64,000 bases of DNA from the NCBI GenBank assembly GCA_003220225.1, contig QHRU01000042.1:25696-89695 (forward strand). Reading direction: 5' to 3'. Shown here in pieces: positions 39,566 to 48,420 of this stretch. The stretch comes from Candidatus Rokuibacteriota bacterium (GTDB lineage Bacteria; Methylomirabilota; Methylomirabilia; Rokubacteriales; CSP1-6). The stretch's first letter is position 1, and every line of letters starts with the position of its first letter. Below the pieces are notes generated by a model. The model was not told the DNA's origin. It ran no database searches and saw only the letters and a program-made list of their open reading frames with translations. A program made the translations under genes and the position numbers.

Positions 39566-39585
39566 GTGCCCGATCTTTTTGGCAC
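39566..39585. promoter_or_regulatory. Candidate upstream activator palindrome, copy B
   Basis: GTGCC-CGATCTTTTT-GGCAC, 58 bp beyond the -24 element. Confidence 0.5.
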
Positions 39586-39654
39586 GCGGCCGCGAAACAC
39601 CCGAAGAAAAAACGGCGCGCGTTTGCGTCACACGCGCGCCGTGCGAAGGAGTGG

Positions 39655-40044
39655 CTACTTGATCGAGAAAGCCTTCTGAGCTTCGGGATCCACGCGGGCC
39701 TCCAGACGGGACGCGGTGACTCGGCCTGCGGCGTCGGCGCGGTTTCCGGCCGTTCAGGCCGAGGAGGAGACAGGCGCCGACGAGCGCTTCCGGCTTGGCC
39801 GCGATGCTCGACGGAGCGTGAAACGAGCCCAGGCCAGGGCCACCGGCGGCGTCGGCCTGGGCGAGCCGTCCTTCTAGAGGAACGCGCCGCCGCGCGGGCT
39901 TCCGGATCCGCCGTTGCCGCTGTCGGTGCTGACCCACTCGGCGAGCAACCGCCCGTTCGTGTCGAACTTCTGGATCCGGTCGTTGGTGCCATCGGCCACG
40001 TACACGTTGCCGGCGCTGTCAACGGCGATCCCGGGAGTGACCAT
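39655..40044 (-). pseudogene. Decayed NHL-repeat gene (copy C)
   Basis: MVTPGIAVDSAGNVYVADGTNDRIQKFDTNGRLLAEW...then stop; GPGLGSFHAPSSIA and ADAAGRVTASRLEARVDPEAQKAFSIK* continue in other frames. Confidence 0.65.
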
Positions 40045-40111
40045 GGACGAATCCTCCACCAAGCAGAACCTCTGTACGGCTGTGCGGTCACCAATGCAAC
40101 CTGCCCACTGA

Positions 40112-40128
40112 TGGCAGAAGTCGTGCCA
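40112..40128 (-). promoter_or_regulatory. Sigma-54-like promoter, copy C
   Basis: Minus strand TGGCACGACTTCTGCCA; GG-N10-GC spacing. Confidence 0.65.
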
Positions 40129-40186
40129 GGCGAAAATTCGCGAAGGAGGCCGCGCTTGCGGCGGCGCGGGAGGCGGATTCGGAATA

Positions 40187-40206
40187 CTGCCCGATCGTTT
40201 TGGCAC
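40187..40206. promoter_or_regulatory. Candidate upstream activator palindrome, copy C
   Basis: cTGCC-CGATCGTTTT-GGCAc, 58 bp beyond the -24 element. Confidence 0.5.
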
Positions 40207-40292
40207 GCGGCCCCCCGGGTTGCCCGAAGAACGCGCGCGCGCGTGACGACGCGAGGTGGGCCCGGCGTCGAAGTCTGGCTGGTCCGGTGGTC

Positions 40293-40721
40293 CTACACGC
40301 TCTGGCGCGTCAGGGTCAGCGCCGGCGCTTCAGGCACTCGTGGTACGGTCAGCGCCTTGAGTCGAGGCTGGTTCCAGTTGTTGCCCAGCCGGCAGCGGGC
40401 CGCCGCGTCGTCCTCGTTCGGCGCGCTGGTGGGCGACGGCGGGGCCAGCATCTCCTCGTCGCTCTCGGGCCCGCGGAACTGATCCGGTATCGGCGTGGCC
40501 GCCTTCACGCGCTGCCAGCCGTTGCCGCGCATGCAGGCGCGGTAGACCTTCTCCATGTCCGCGCCCCGTGGCGCCCGCTGGGCGTCGCCGGCACAGCCGG
40601 CGCTGTCGTGCTCGAAGTCGGACTGGCCGCGGCCGGCCTGGTGCCAGTAGTGAGGATTGACGGCACAGCCGGTGGCGAGCGCGGCGGCGAGGACCAGGGT
40701 CACGATGCGGATCATGCTCAT
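40293..40721 (-). CDS. Putative lipoprotein, hypothetical
   Basis: 142 aa; lipobox-like LAAALATGCAV; YRACMRGNGWQRV. Confidence 0.65.
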   Translation of the reverse strand: MSMIRIVTLVLAAALATGCAVNPHYWHQAGRGQSDFEHDSAGCAGDAQRAPRGADMEKVYRACMRGNGWQRVKAATPIPDQFRGPESDEEMLAPPSPTSAPNEDDAAARCRLGNNWNQPRLKALTVPRVPEAPALTLTRQSV

Positions 40722-40745
40722 CCTCCTTGTTCCCGGGTTCCCAGC

Positions 40746-41417
40746 TCAGGGCCGCAGCCGCATGAGCAGCAGTAGTGGCCAGCCGAGGTATTTCGCGGCT
40801 TTCGGCGAGCGGGCGGCCAGGGCATCGTCGACCGCGTGCTCGCTCATGTGCTCGAGGGCCAGCCCGCTCCGGACGGCCCCCATCACGTAGTCCGACAACT
40901 GGTTCGCGATGCTGGCGGGACGGACTTCGCGCCCCGTCACCGGATCGGTGAAGCGGGCCTGGATCCCGCGCAGCATCATTGCAGGATGAAACGACGAGAC
41001 GAGCACGAACCCGTCGCCGCGACACACGCGCCGGCACTCCGCGAAGAAGGTCGCGACGTCGGCGAGGTGGTCGAGCACCAGGAAGCTCAGGACGCGATCG
41101 AAGGCGCGATCCGCGAACGGCAGCGGCCGCGTGAGATCGTGCGCCACGAACCGGACGCGCCCCCAGCCGGGCTTGGCGCGCGCCTTCGCGACCATGCCCT
41201 CGCTGAAATCCACGGCGGTCACGCGCGCGCCCGCCGCGGCGAGGCGGAGCGTACGACGGCCCGTGCCGCAGCCGAGATCGACGACGTCCAGGCCGCGGAC
41301 GTCGCCGAGCAGCGGAGCGAGGTGCGCGTCCTCGAGCAGGACGAGCGGGTTGTCCTCGTCGTCGTAGATCGCCGCCCAGCGGTCGTAACCCTCGCGCGTG
41401 GGCAGGTGCTCGATCAG
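40746..41417 (-). CDS. Class I SAM-dependent methyltransferase (probable CTG start)
   Basis: VVDLGCGTGRRTLRLAAAGARVTAVDFSEGMV; HDLTRPLPFADRAFDRVLSFLVLDHLAD. Confidence 0.87.
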   Translation of the reverse strand: MIEHLPTREGYDRWAAIYDDEDNPLVLLEDAHLAPLLGDVRGLDVVDLGCGTGRRTLRLAAAGARVTAVDFSEGMVAKARAKPGWGRVRFVAHDLTRPLPFADRAFDRVLSFLVLDHLADVATFFAECRRVCRGDGFVLVSSFHPAMMLRGIQARFTDPVTGREVRPASIANQLSDYVMGAVRSGLALEHMSEHAVDDALAARSPKAAKYLGWPLLLLMRLRP

Positions 41418-42604
41418 ATCACGCCCTCGGCGCGCAGCGCGGCGATCTCGTCGCGCGACATCCCGAGCAAGCCCGTGAGCACCTCGTCGGTGTGGCGCCC
41501 GAGCGCCGCCCCCGCGTGCGTGATGCGGCCGGGCGTGCCCGAGAGCTTCGGCACCACGGCCGGCTGGGGCAGCGCGCCGATATCGGAGGGCACGTCCACG
41601 ATCATCTCGCGGGCGCGGACGTGCGGGTCCGCGAAGATGTCGGCCATGCTCATGATCGGCGAATGCGGGATGTCGTGCGCGTGCAGCTCGTCCATGGCCT
41701 TGTCGAAGGAGCGCGCGGCGAACCAGCGCCCGGCCATTTCCAAGATCACGTCGATGTGCTTCGGCCGCTCGGTCGCGCCGGCGAAGCGCGGATCGTTCGG
41801 GAGGTCGGGCTGGCCAAGCATCACACACAACCGCTCGAAGAGGTGCTGCGCGGGCGCGGTGAAGACGATCCAGCGATGGTCGAGCGTCTCGAAGGCGCCG
41901 CCGGGCCAGCCGGCGTGCTGCAGCCCCCCACGCTCGCGCACGACGCCCTGGCGACCATAGAACGTCGTCGTGTACTCCATGATCCGGAACGCGGACTCGT
42001 AGAGCGCGGCGTCGATCCACTGCCCCTCGCCCGTCGCGTCGCGGTGGCGTAGCGCCGCCATCACGCCGAACGCGGTGAAGAGCCCCGTGAGGTAATCGGG
42101 ATAGACGGGCGTGGGCCGCGCGGGCGGGCGGTCGGCGGGGCCGTTGACGTACCACGTGCCGCCGAAGGCCGAGGCGATGGCCGCGTAGCCGGGGCCCTGG
42201 CGCAGCGGGCCGGTCTGGCCGAATGCGGTGATGCGCGCCATGACCAGGCGCGGGTTGAGCGCGCGCAGCGTCTCCCAGCCGAGGCCCCACTTCTCCAGCA
42301 CGCCCGGACGAAAATTCTCGAGCACGACGTCGACCTTCGGAACCAGCCGCCGCACGATCTCCTGGCCCTTCGGCGTGCGCAGATCGAGCGTCATCAGCTT
42401 CTTGTTGCGGTTGTCGACGGCGAACCAGTAGGAGACGCCATCCTCGCTCGGGCCCAGGCGGCGCAGGTCGTCGCCCTTGCCCGGCATCTCGGTCTTGATG
42501 ACCTCGGCGCCGAACTCCGCCATGAGCGTGCCGCAGAACGGGCCCGCGACGACCTGCGCGAGCTCGAGCACCCGGATGCCTTCCAGCGGCCGTCGCGTCT
42601 CCAT
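41414..42604 (-). CDS. CaiB/BaiF family CoA transferase (class III)
   Basis: 396 aa; LEGIRVLELAQVVAGPFCGTLMAEFGAEVIKTEMPGKGDDLRRLGP; DVVLENFRPGVLEKWGL. Confidence 0.93.
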   Translation of the reverse strand: METRRPLEGIRVLELAQVVAGPFCGTLMAEFGAEVIKTEMPGKGDDLRRLGPSEDGVSYWFAVDNRNKKLMTLDLRTPKGQEIVRRLVPKVDVVLENFRPGVLEKWGLGWETLRALNPRLVMARITAFGQTGPLRQGPGYAAIASAFGGTWYVNGPADRPPARPTPVYPDYLTGLFTAFGVMAALRHRDATGEGQWIDAALYESAFRIMEYTTTFYGRQGVVRERGGLQHAGWPGGAFETLDHRWIVFTAPAQHLFERLCVMLGQPDLPNDPRFAGATERPKHIDVILEMAGRWFAARSFDKAMDELHAHDIPHSPIMSMADIFADPHVRAREMIVDVPSDIGALPQPAVVPKLSGTPGRITHAGAALGRHTDEVLTGLLGMSRDEIAALRAEGVI

Positions 42605-42663
42605 GACCGCGTGAGTCTACAACTTCCGGGCGAAGGTGTACTATCCCCGGCGAGGAGGACGAC

Positions 42664-43803
42664 ATGCCGTACACGCGGATCTCGGCCGACTGCCACATCG
42701 ACCTGCCCATGCTGCCGCCGGACCTCTTCACCGCCAACGCCTCGGCGGCCATGAAGGACCGGATGCCGTACGTCACCGAGGGACCCGACGGTCCTCACTG
42801 GACCTGCAAGAAGGGCGGCTCCTTCGGGCTCGTCTGCGGCGTGGGACCCGGCGGGCAGAAGCTCGTGCCCGGGCAGAACCACCGCGTGGACGCCATGGCC
42901 GCCACCGGCCTGTACGAGGACGGCAAGAAGGGCGTGCTGCGGCCCTCGACCCCGGCCCTCCGCGCGAAGGACATGGATCGCGACGGCGTGCAGGCCGAGG
43001 TGATCTTCGGCATCCTCGGTGCCGCCACGCGGCTCGGCGACCACGAGGCGGCCACCGAGATGTTCCGCATCTACAACGACTGGCTCGTGGACTTCTGCAA
43101 GCACGACCCCACGCGGTTCATCGGGCTCGCATGCCTGCCCTACGGCGACATCGACGCCGCCGTGAAGGAGATCTATCGCGTCGGCAGGCTGGGTCTGCGC
43201 GGCATGGAGCTCTCGTGCTCGTGGGACATGGAGCCCATGTGGCATCCGATCTGGGAGCCGCTCTGGCAGGCGGTGAACGACGTGAACCTCCCGCTGCACT
43301 TCCACACCTTCCCGTCGGTGCCGCCCGGCAAGATCGACGAGCAGAGGGGGATGATCCGTCGGGCCGCCTTCTTCACCGCCGTCTCGAGCTTCCAGCTCAA
43401 CCTGATCAGCATCCTGTCGGCGGTCATCGGCCGCGCCGTCCTCGAGCGCTACCCGAACATCCGGATCTCGTTCGGCGAGAGCGGCATCGGCTGGATCCCC
43501 TACGCGCTCGATCGCATGGACTACGAGTGGGAGGACCGCTTCCGCGACCTCGGGCTCACGATGAAGCCGAGCGACTACTGGCGCCGCCAGTGCAAGGCGA
43601 CGTTCCAGTACGACCGCGTCGGCACCCGGCTGATCGACGACATGGGCGTCGAGACGCTCATGTGGGGCTCCGACTACCCGCATCCCGACGGCGTCTGGCC
43701 GGAGTCGTCGAAGTACATCGCCGAGCAGTTCGGCCACCTGCCGGCCGATGTCACGCACAAGATCACGTGCGAGAACGCGGGGAAGTTCTACGGACTGATG
43801 TAG
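42664..43803 (+). CDS. Amidohydrolase family 2 / metal-dependent hydrolase
   Basis: 379 aa; ISADCHIDLP, FIGLACLPYGDIDAAVKEI, LPLHFHTFPS, LMWGSDYPHPDGVWPES. Confidence 0.9.
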   Translation: MPYTRISADCHIDLPMLPPDLFTANASAAMKDRMPYVTEGPDGPHWTCKKGGSFGLVCGVGPGGQKLVPGQNHRVDAMAATGLYEDGKKGVLRPSTPALRAKDMDRDGVQAEVIFGILGAATRLGDHEAATEMFRIYNDWLVDFCKHDPTRFIGLACLPYGDIDAAVKEIYRVGRLGLRGMELSCSWDMEPMWHPIWEPLWQAVNDVNLPLHFHTFPSVPPGKIDEQRGMIRRAAFFTAVSSFQLNLISILSAVIGRAVLERYPNIRISFGESGIGWIPYALDRMDYEWEDRFRDLGLTMKPSDYWRRQCKATFQYDRVGTRLIDDMGVETLMWGSDYPHPDGVWPESSKYIAEQFGHLPADVTHKITCENAGKFYGLM

Positions 43804-43924
43804 ACGGGGCGCGGTGATGAGCCATCCTGTGTCAAGCCCGAGGCGCGCCACGGCTCCGCCGGGGCGTGTCCGAGCGATGGCCGGGGGAGTCCGAGGGGGG
43901 CGTAGCCCCTTTCGCTTAAAGGAT

Positions 43925-43951
43925 CTGGGGGGCCATCTCGGGGCCCCCCAC
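43925..43951. terminator. Hairpin of dispersed palindrome family (copy 3)
   Basis: TGGGGGGCC-ATCTCGG-GGCCCCCCA; loop differs from copy 1 by one base. Confidence 0.55.
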
Positions 43952-43959
43952 GACGATCG

Positions 43960-44775
43960 ATGAGCCTCCTGCGCCCGAGCGAGCGCGACCTCACCTTCGA
44001 CGGACGGCGCCTGCACCTGCTGGACTGGGGCGGCGACCGCCGCCCGCCGCTGCTGCTGCTGCACGGCTTCACCGGCCACGCCCACGCCTGGGACACGCTC
44101 GCCATCGCGCTGCAGCCGCACTTCCACGTGATGGCGCTCGACGCGCGCGGCCACGGCGACAGCGATCCCGCCGACGTCTACGACTCGGCCGGCTCCTTCC
44201 GCGACCTCTCGAGTGTCGTCGAGCAGCTCGGCCTGCGCGCGCTCACGCTGATCGGGCTCTCGATGGGCGGGCGCACCGCGATGTACTTCGCGGCCAAGCG
44301 GCCCGAGCTGGTCGAGCGAGTCGTCGTCCTCGACATCGGCCCCGAGGTCAGCAAGCGCGCCATGGCGCCGTCGTCGGGGCCGCCGGAGCCCGAGACGTGG
44401 GAGTCGATCGAGCAGGCGGCGCGGCATCTCTATCGCGGCAACCCCTATCCCGGCATCCATTACTACCGCTGGGTGGCGTCCTCGAGCCTGCGCGCGCGCG
44501 ACGACGGCCGGCTCGTCTGGAAGTGGCACCCGTCGATCAAGGAGCGTCGCGTGATGGGCGACGTGGACTGGTGGGCGATCGTGCGCGAGATCAAGCCGCC
44601 GCTGCTGCTGCTGCGCGGCGCCGAGAGCACCGTGCTCGACGCCGACGTGGCCGAGCGCATGGCGCGCGAGCTGCCGCGCGGCACGCTCGTCGAGATCCCG
44701 CGCGCCGTGCACACGCTGCACGAGGACAATCCGGAAGCCGTCCTCGACGCGCTGCGCGCGTTCCTGAAATTCTGA
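43960..44775 (+). CDS. Alpha/beta hydrolase
   Basis: 271 aa; LLLLHGFTGHAHAWDTLA, LIGLSMGGRTAMYFAAKRP (GxSxG), DAD and H near the C-term. Confidence 0.92.
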   Translation: MSLLRPSERDLTFDGRRLHLLDWGGDRRPPLLLLHGFTGHAHAWDTLAIALQPHFHVMALDARGHGDSDPADVYDSAGSFRDLSSVVEQLGLRALTLIGLSMGGRTAMYFAAKRPELVERVVVLDIGPEVSKRAMAPSSGPPEPETWESIEQAARHLYRGNPYPGIHYYRWVASSSLRARDDGRLVWKWHPSIKERRVMGDVDWWAIVREIKPPLLLLRGAESTVLDADVAERMARELPRGTLVEIPRAVHTLHEDNPEAVLDALRAFLKF

Positions 44776-44791
44776 CGACAGCGAGGCGACC

Positions 44792-45727
44792 ATGAAGATT
44801 ATGTTTTTCGACGAGTTCAAGCTGGGCCTGCTGAAGGGCGATGCCGTCGTCGACGTCTCGCGCGTGGTGCAGGACATTCCGCACCTGGGGCCGCAAGACG
44901 TCGTCCGCGGCGTGATCGAGCGCTGGGCCGAGTTTCGCCCGAAGCTCGAGGCCGCGGCCGCCCAGGAGCGCGGCGTGCCGCTCGACCGCGTGAAGATCCG
45001 GCCGCCGCTGCCCAAGCCGACCAACGTCGTCTGCATGGCCGTGAACTACATGGAGGACGGCACCCGCAGCGAGCCGGCGCCCATCAACGCCTTCCTCAAG
45101 TCCCCCTCGGCGATCATCGGCGACGGCGACACGATGGTGCTCCCCGACGTCCCCGCCACGATCTTCGAGGGCGAGGCCGAGATGGCGGTCATCATCGGCA
45201 GGCGGGCCTCGCACGTCTCGGCCGCCAACGCGATGAGCTACGTGTTCGGCTACACCAACTTCATCGACGGCTCGGCGCGGGGCCTGCTGCCCGCCGGCAA
45301 CACGTTCTACCAGATGAAGTCGCGCGACACCTTCGCGCCGCTCGGCCCGTACCTCGTCACCGCCGACGAGATCGCCGACCCGCACCAGCGACAGATCAGG
45401 CTCTCGGTGAACGGCACGCTGAAGCAGAACTTCAACACGAACGACATGGCGCACAAGATCCCACGCTGCATCGAGTGGGTCACCTCCATCCACGCGCTGG
45501 AACCGGGCGACGTGCTGGCCACCGGCACCAACCATCGCGGGCTGAGCGCGCTGCAGGACGGCGACGTCGTCGAAGTGGAGACGGAGGGTCTGGGGAAGCT
45601 GCGCTTCAACATCCGCGACGCGCTCAAGCGCACGTGGGACCGCGAGACGCGCCTGGACCGGCAGCAGAAGGGCCAGGAGGGGACGACGCCGCAGCTCAGC
45701 GGCAAGCACGCGCCGGCGAATCGCTGA
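44792..45727 (+). CDS. Fumarylacetoacetate hydrolase family protein
   Basis: 311 aa; NYMEDG, FEGEAEMAVIIGRRASHVSAANAMSYVFGYTNFIDGSARG, LEPGDVLATGTNHRG. Confidence 0.9.
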   Translation: MKIMFFDEFKLGLLKGDAVVDVSRVVQDIPHLGPQDVVRGVIERWAEFRPKLEAAAAQERGVPLDRVKIRPPLPKPTNVVCMAVNYMEDGTRSEPAPINAFLKSPSAIIGDGDTMVLPDVPATIFEGEAEMAVIIGRRASHVSAANAMSYVFGYTNFIDGSARGLLPAGNTFYQMKSRDTFAPLGPYLVTADEIADPHQRQIRLSVNGTLKQNFNTNDMAHKIPRCIEWVTSIHALEPGDVLATGTNHRGLSALQDGDVVEVETEGLGKLRFNIRDALKRTWDRETRLDRQQKGQEGTTPQLSGKHAPANR

Positions 45728-45742
45728 GGGCCCGCCGCCGCC

Positions 45743-46144
45743 TTGCTTCTGTACCGGCCGGTTGGGCTCAAGGAGCTTCGACTCATCGCCGAGTCGGGGT
45801 TTCGAGCCTTCCCGCCGCGGCTTGCCCACCAACCGATTTTCTATCCGGTGCTGACAGCGGAGTACGCGCGGACGATCGCCCGCGATTGGAACACGAAGGA
45901 CGCGGCCTCTGGCTACGCCGGCTTCGTCACCAGATTCGAGCTCGAGGATGAGTTCGCGCGGCGATATCCGGTACAAACCGCGGGTGGGCGCGCGCACCAG
46001 GAGCTCTGGGTGCCCGCAGACGAACTCGAGGACTTCAACAAGCACATCGTCGGCGGCATTCAGGTGATCGAGGCGTACCCGGGGTCGCGATTCGCCGGGA
46101 CGATCGACCCCAAGACCAACATTCCGGTCGACCTTCTCGAGTGA
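45743..46144 (+). CDS. Small protein resembling the 'ADP-ribosylation/crystallin J1' annotated family
   Basis: 133 aa, TTG start; LYRPVGLKELRLIAESGFRAFPPRLAHQPIFYPVLTAEYARTIARDWNTKDAASGYAGFVTRFE, VGGIQVIEAY. Confidence 0.65.
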   Translation: MLLYRPVGLKELRLIAESGFRAFPPRLAHQPIFYPVLTAEYARTIARDWNTKDAASGYAGFVTRFELEDEFARRYPVQTAGGRAHQELWVPADELEDFNKHIVGGIQVIEAYPGSRFAGTIDPKTNIPVDLLE

Positions 46145-46164
46145 CGGATGCCCGGCGCGCGTGG

Positions 46165-46620
46165 CTAGACGGCGACGCCGCGGCGGGCCAGCTCGCGCTC
46201 GAGATCGAGCGGGCGCGTGCCGGCCGGCTTGCCGTCGGGCACCGTCCAGAACAGCTCGAACTCGAGCCCGTCGGGATCCTTCGCGTAGAGCGAGAGGCTC
46301 ACGCCGTGGTCCGACTGGCCCACGAGGGCGCCGGCCTGGATCAGCACGCGCCGCGCTCGCGCGAGGTCCGACAGGGCGCCCACCTCCCACGCCGCGTGGT
46401 ACATGCGCGCCGAGCGCTCGTCGGGCTCGCGCAGCCCCGGCTGCTCGAAGAGACCGAGGTCGTGATCGTCCCCGCTGCCCGGAATTCTCAGGAACGCGGC
46501 GTTGGGATACCGGTGCGCGACCTCGAAGCCGAGCACGTCGCGATAGAAGCGCTCGCTGCGCTCGACGTCGGCCACCCAGAGCACGATGTGCTGCAGGCGC
46601 TTGAGTCCGACGCCGCTCAT
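46165..46620 (-). CDS. VOC family (glyoxalase/dioxygenase-like) protein
   Basis: MSGVGLKRLQHIVLWVADVERSERFYRDVLGFEV...SLSLYAKDPDGLEFELFW. Confidence 0.9.
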   Translation of the reverse strand: MSGVGLKRLQHIVLWVADVERSERFYRDVLGFEVAHRYPNAAFLRIPGSGDDHDLGLFEQPGLREPDERSARMYHAAWEVGALSDLARARRVLIQAGALVGQSDHGVSLSLYAKDPDGLEFELFWTVPDGKPAGTRPLDLERELARRGVAV

Positions 46621-47450
46621 GGCGCCAGCGTCTTGGCGACCTCCGCCATCGACGGCGGCGTCGCCGTGTCCTTCCAGCCCGCGAGCCGCCGGTAGATCTC
46701 GCCGGCCGCCTCGTGGAAGCCGTCCGGCAGCCCGGCCGCCTCGAAGGTGGCGGCGATCTCCTCCATCTCGCCGACGAAGCGCCACGCCTTCTTGATGTTG
46801 GCGGAGACCGCGCGCTCCGAGCGCGCCGTCACGTCGGGCTGCGAGCGCGCCCACTCCGCGACGAGCGCCGCGTCCACGCCCTCGTGCGCGGCGAGCGCGC
46901 GGATGGCGAGCAGCAGCGCCTGCGAGCCCTTGTTCCACCCGGCGTAGGCCATCTTGATGGCGGAGGCGGCGCCGACGGGGCCGTCGAGCACGATGGCCTC
47001 GAGCAGGCTGCCCTTGAAGTGCGCGGCGACGTCGGCGGCGCCGGGGCCCGAGAGATAGAGGCGCGTGCCGCCGGCCTTGCGCGCGGGCGGACCGATGATG
47101 CCACCGTCCACGAAGCGCGCGCCGCCGGCCGTGATGATCTCGCCGACCGCGCGCGTCGTCGCCGGCGCGATGGCGTTGCCGTCCACGAACGTGCCGCCGA
47201 AGCGCGTCGCGGCGACCTCCCGCGCGACGTCCGGCGCGCTGGCCGGCGGGCACACTGACAGGATGATCTCGCTCTCGCGCGCGAGCCGTACCAGCGTGCC
47301 CACGTCCTCGAGCCCGTCGGCCTCGGCGCGCTTGCGCGTCGCCTCACCGCGCCCCGCCGACGCCCAGACCACGCGCGAGCCCCCCGCCCGCGCCGCCGCG
47401 GCCACCGAACTGCCCATCTCGCCCGGATGCAGGATCCCGATCGTCGTCAC
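46617..47450 (-). CDS. NAD(P)-dependent oxidoreductase (6-phosphogluconate/3-hydroxyisobutyrate dehydrogenase-like)
   Basis: VTTIGILHPGEMGSSVAAAARAGGSRVVWASAGR...; VDGGIIGPPA; KMAYAGWNKGSQALLLA; GTG start. Confidence 0.85.
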   Translation of the reverse strand: MTTIGILHPGEMGSSVAAAARAGGSRVVWASAGRGEATRKRAEADGLEDVGTLVRLARESEIILSVCPPASAPDVAREVAATRFGGTFVDGNAIAPATTRAVGEIITAGGARFVDGGIIGPPARKAGGTRLYLSGPGAADVAAHFKGSLLEAIVLDGPVGAASAIKMAYAGWNKGSQALLLAIRALAAHEGVDAALVAEWARSQPDVTARSERAVSANIKKAWRFVGEMEEIAATFEAAGLPDGFHEAAGEIYRRLAGWKDTATPPSMAEVAKTLAP

Positions 47451-47475
47451 TTCAGCCTCCTTGGCTCGTTCCAGC

Positions 47476-48420
47476 CTACGCCGCGCGTCGAGCGCCGCCA
47501 AGCACCCCGCGCGCCCGCTCGGCGGCCTGTACGAGGCCACCGGGCAGCAGCAGCACGATGCCCACGAAGAGCGCGCCGAAGATCAGCAGGTGGATGTCGA
47601 CCCAGCGCAACGCGAGATATTCCTTGAGCACGATATAGAGGATGGCGCCGAGCACCGGCCCCTGGAGCGTGCCGACGCCGCCGATGAACGTCATCAGCAG
47701 CGCGTCGAACGTCCAGTGCGGCCCGAACGGGTGCGACGGGTAGTAGCTGATGTGGTAGTAGGCGAAGAGCCCGCCCGCGAGCCCGGCCAGCGCCGTCGAC
47801 AGCGCGAGCGCCGTCAGCTTCAGCGAGAGGGCGCCGACGCCCGACGACTCCGCGGCCTCCTCGTCCTCGCGGATCGCGCGCATGCCGAGACCGAGGCGCG
47901 AGGTCGCGAGGGCGGCCACCGCCAGCACCGACACGGCGGCGAGGCCGAGGGCCAGGTAGAAGCGCTGGGTCAGGCGGTAGCTCGCGATGGTGGCCGCGGG
48001 CAGCGTCGAGATCTCCGGCAGCACGTTGCCGACGGTGGTTCGCAAGATCTCGCCGAGGGCCAGCGTGCCGATGGCGAAGTAGGCGCCGCGCAGCCGGAAC
48101 GCGGCCACGCCGATCACGAGCGCGAACAGGGTGGCCGTCCCCGCGCCGGCCGCCATCGCGAGCAGCACCGGCGCGCCCTCCGTCCACAGCATGCGGGTGA
48201 CCAGCGCGCCGAGGCCGAAGAACGCCGCGTGGCCGAGGTTCACCTGCCCGGCGTAGCCGGCGACGATGTTCCAGGACTCCGCGAGCGTGATCGCCAGCAA
48301 GATGAGGAAGACGAAGTTCAGGACGTCGTCGCGCGGCGCCGTCAGCGGCAGCAGCGCGAGGAGCGCGAGCGCCGCGAGGATCACGATGGCCCAGCGCCGT
48401 TCGTGGCCGCCCGCCGTCAT
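47476..48420 (-). CDS. livM: Branched-chain amino acid ABC transporter permease LivM
   Basis: AESWNIVAGYAGQVNLGHAAFFGLGALVTRMLW; MRAIREDEEAAESSGV; FIGGVGTLQGPVLGAI. Confidence 0.9.
   Translation of the reverse strand: MTAGGHERRWAIVILAALALLALLPLTAPRDDVLNFVFLILLAITLAESWNIVAGYAGQVNLGHAAFFGLGALVTRMLWTEGAPVLLAMAAGAGTATLFALVIGVAAFRLRGAYFAIGTLALGEILRTTVGNVLPEISTLPAATIASYRLTQRFYLALGLAAVSVLAVAALATSRLGLGMRAIREDEEAAESSGVGALSLKLTALALSTALAGLAGGLFAYYHISYYPSHPFGPHWTFDALLMTFIGGVGTLQGPVLGAILYIVLKEYLALRWVDIHLLIFGALFVGIVLLLPGGLVQAAERARGVLGGARRAA

Noticed and set aside
42394-45036. 880-aa minus-strand ORF overlapping several plus genes
   Set aside because: Lies opposite amidohydrolase, alpha/beta hydrolase and FAH-family genes with strong motifs; low-complexity translation.
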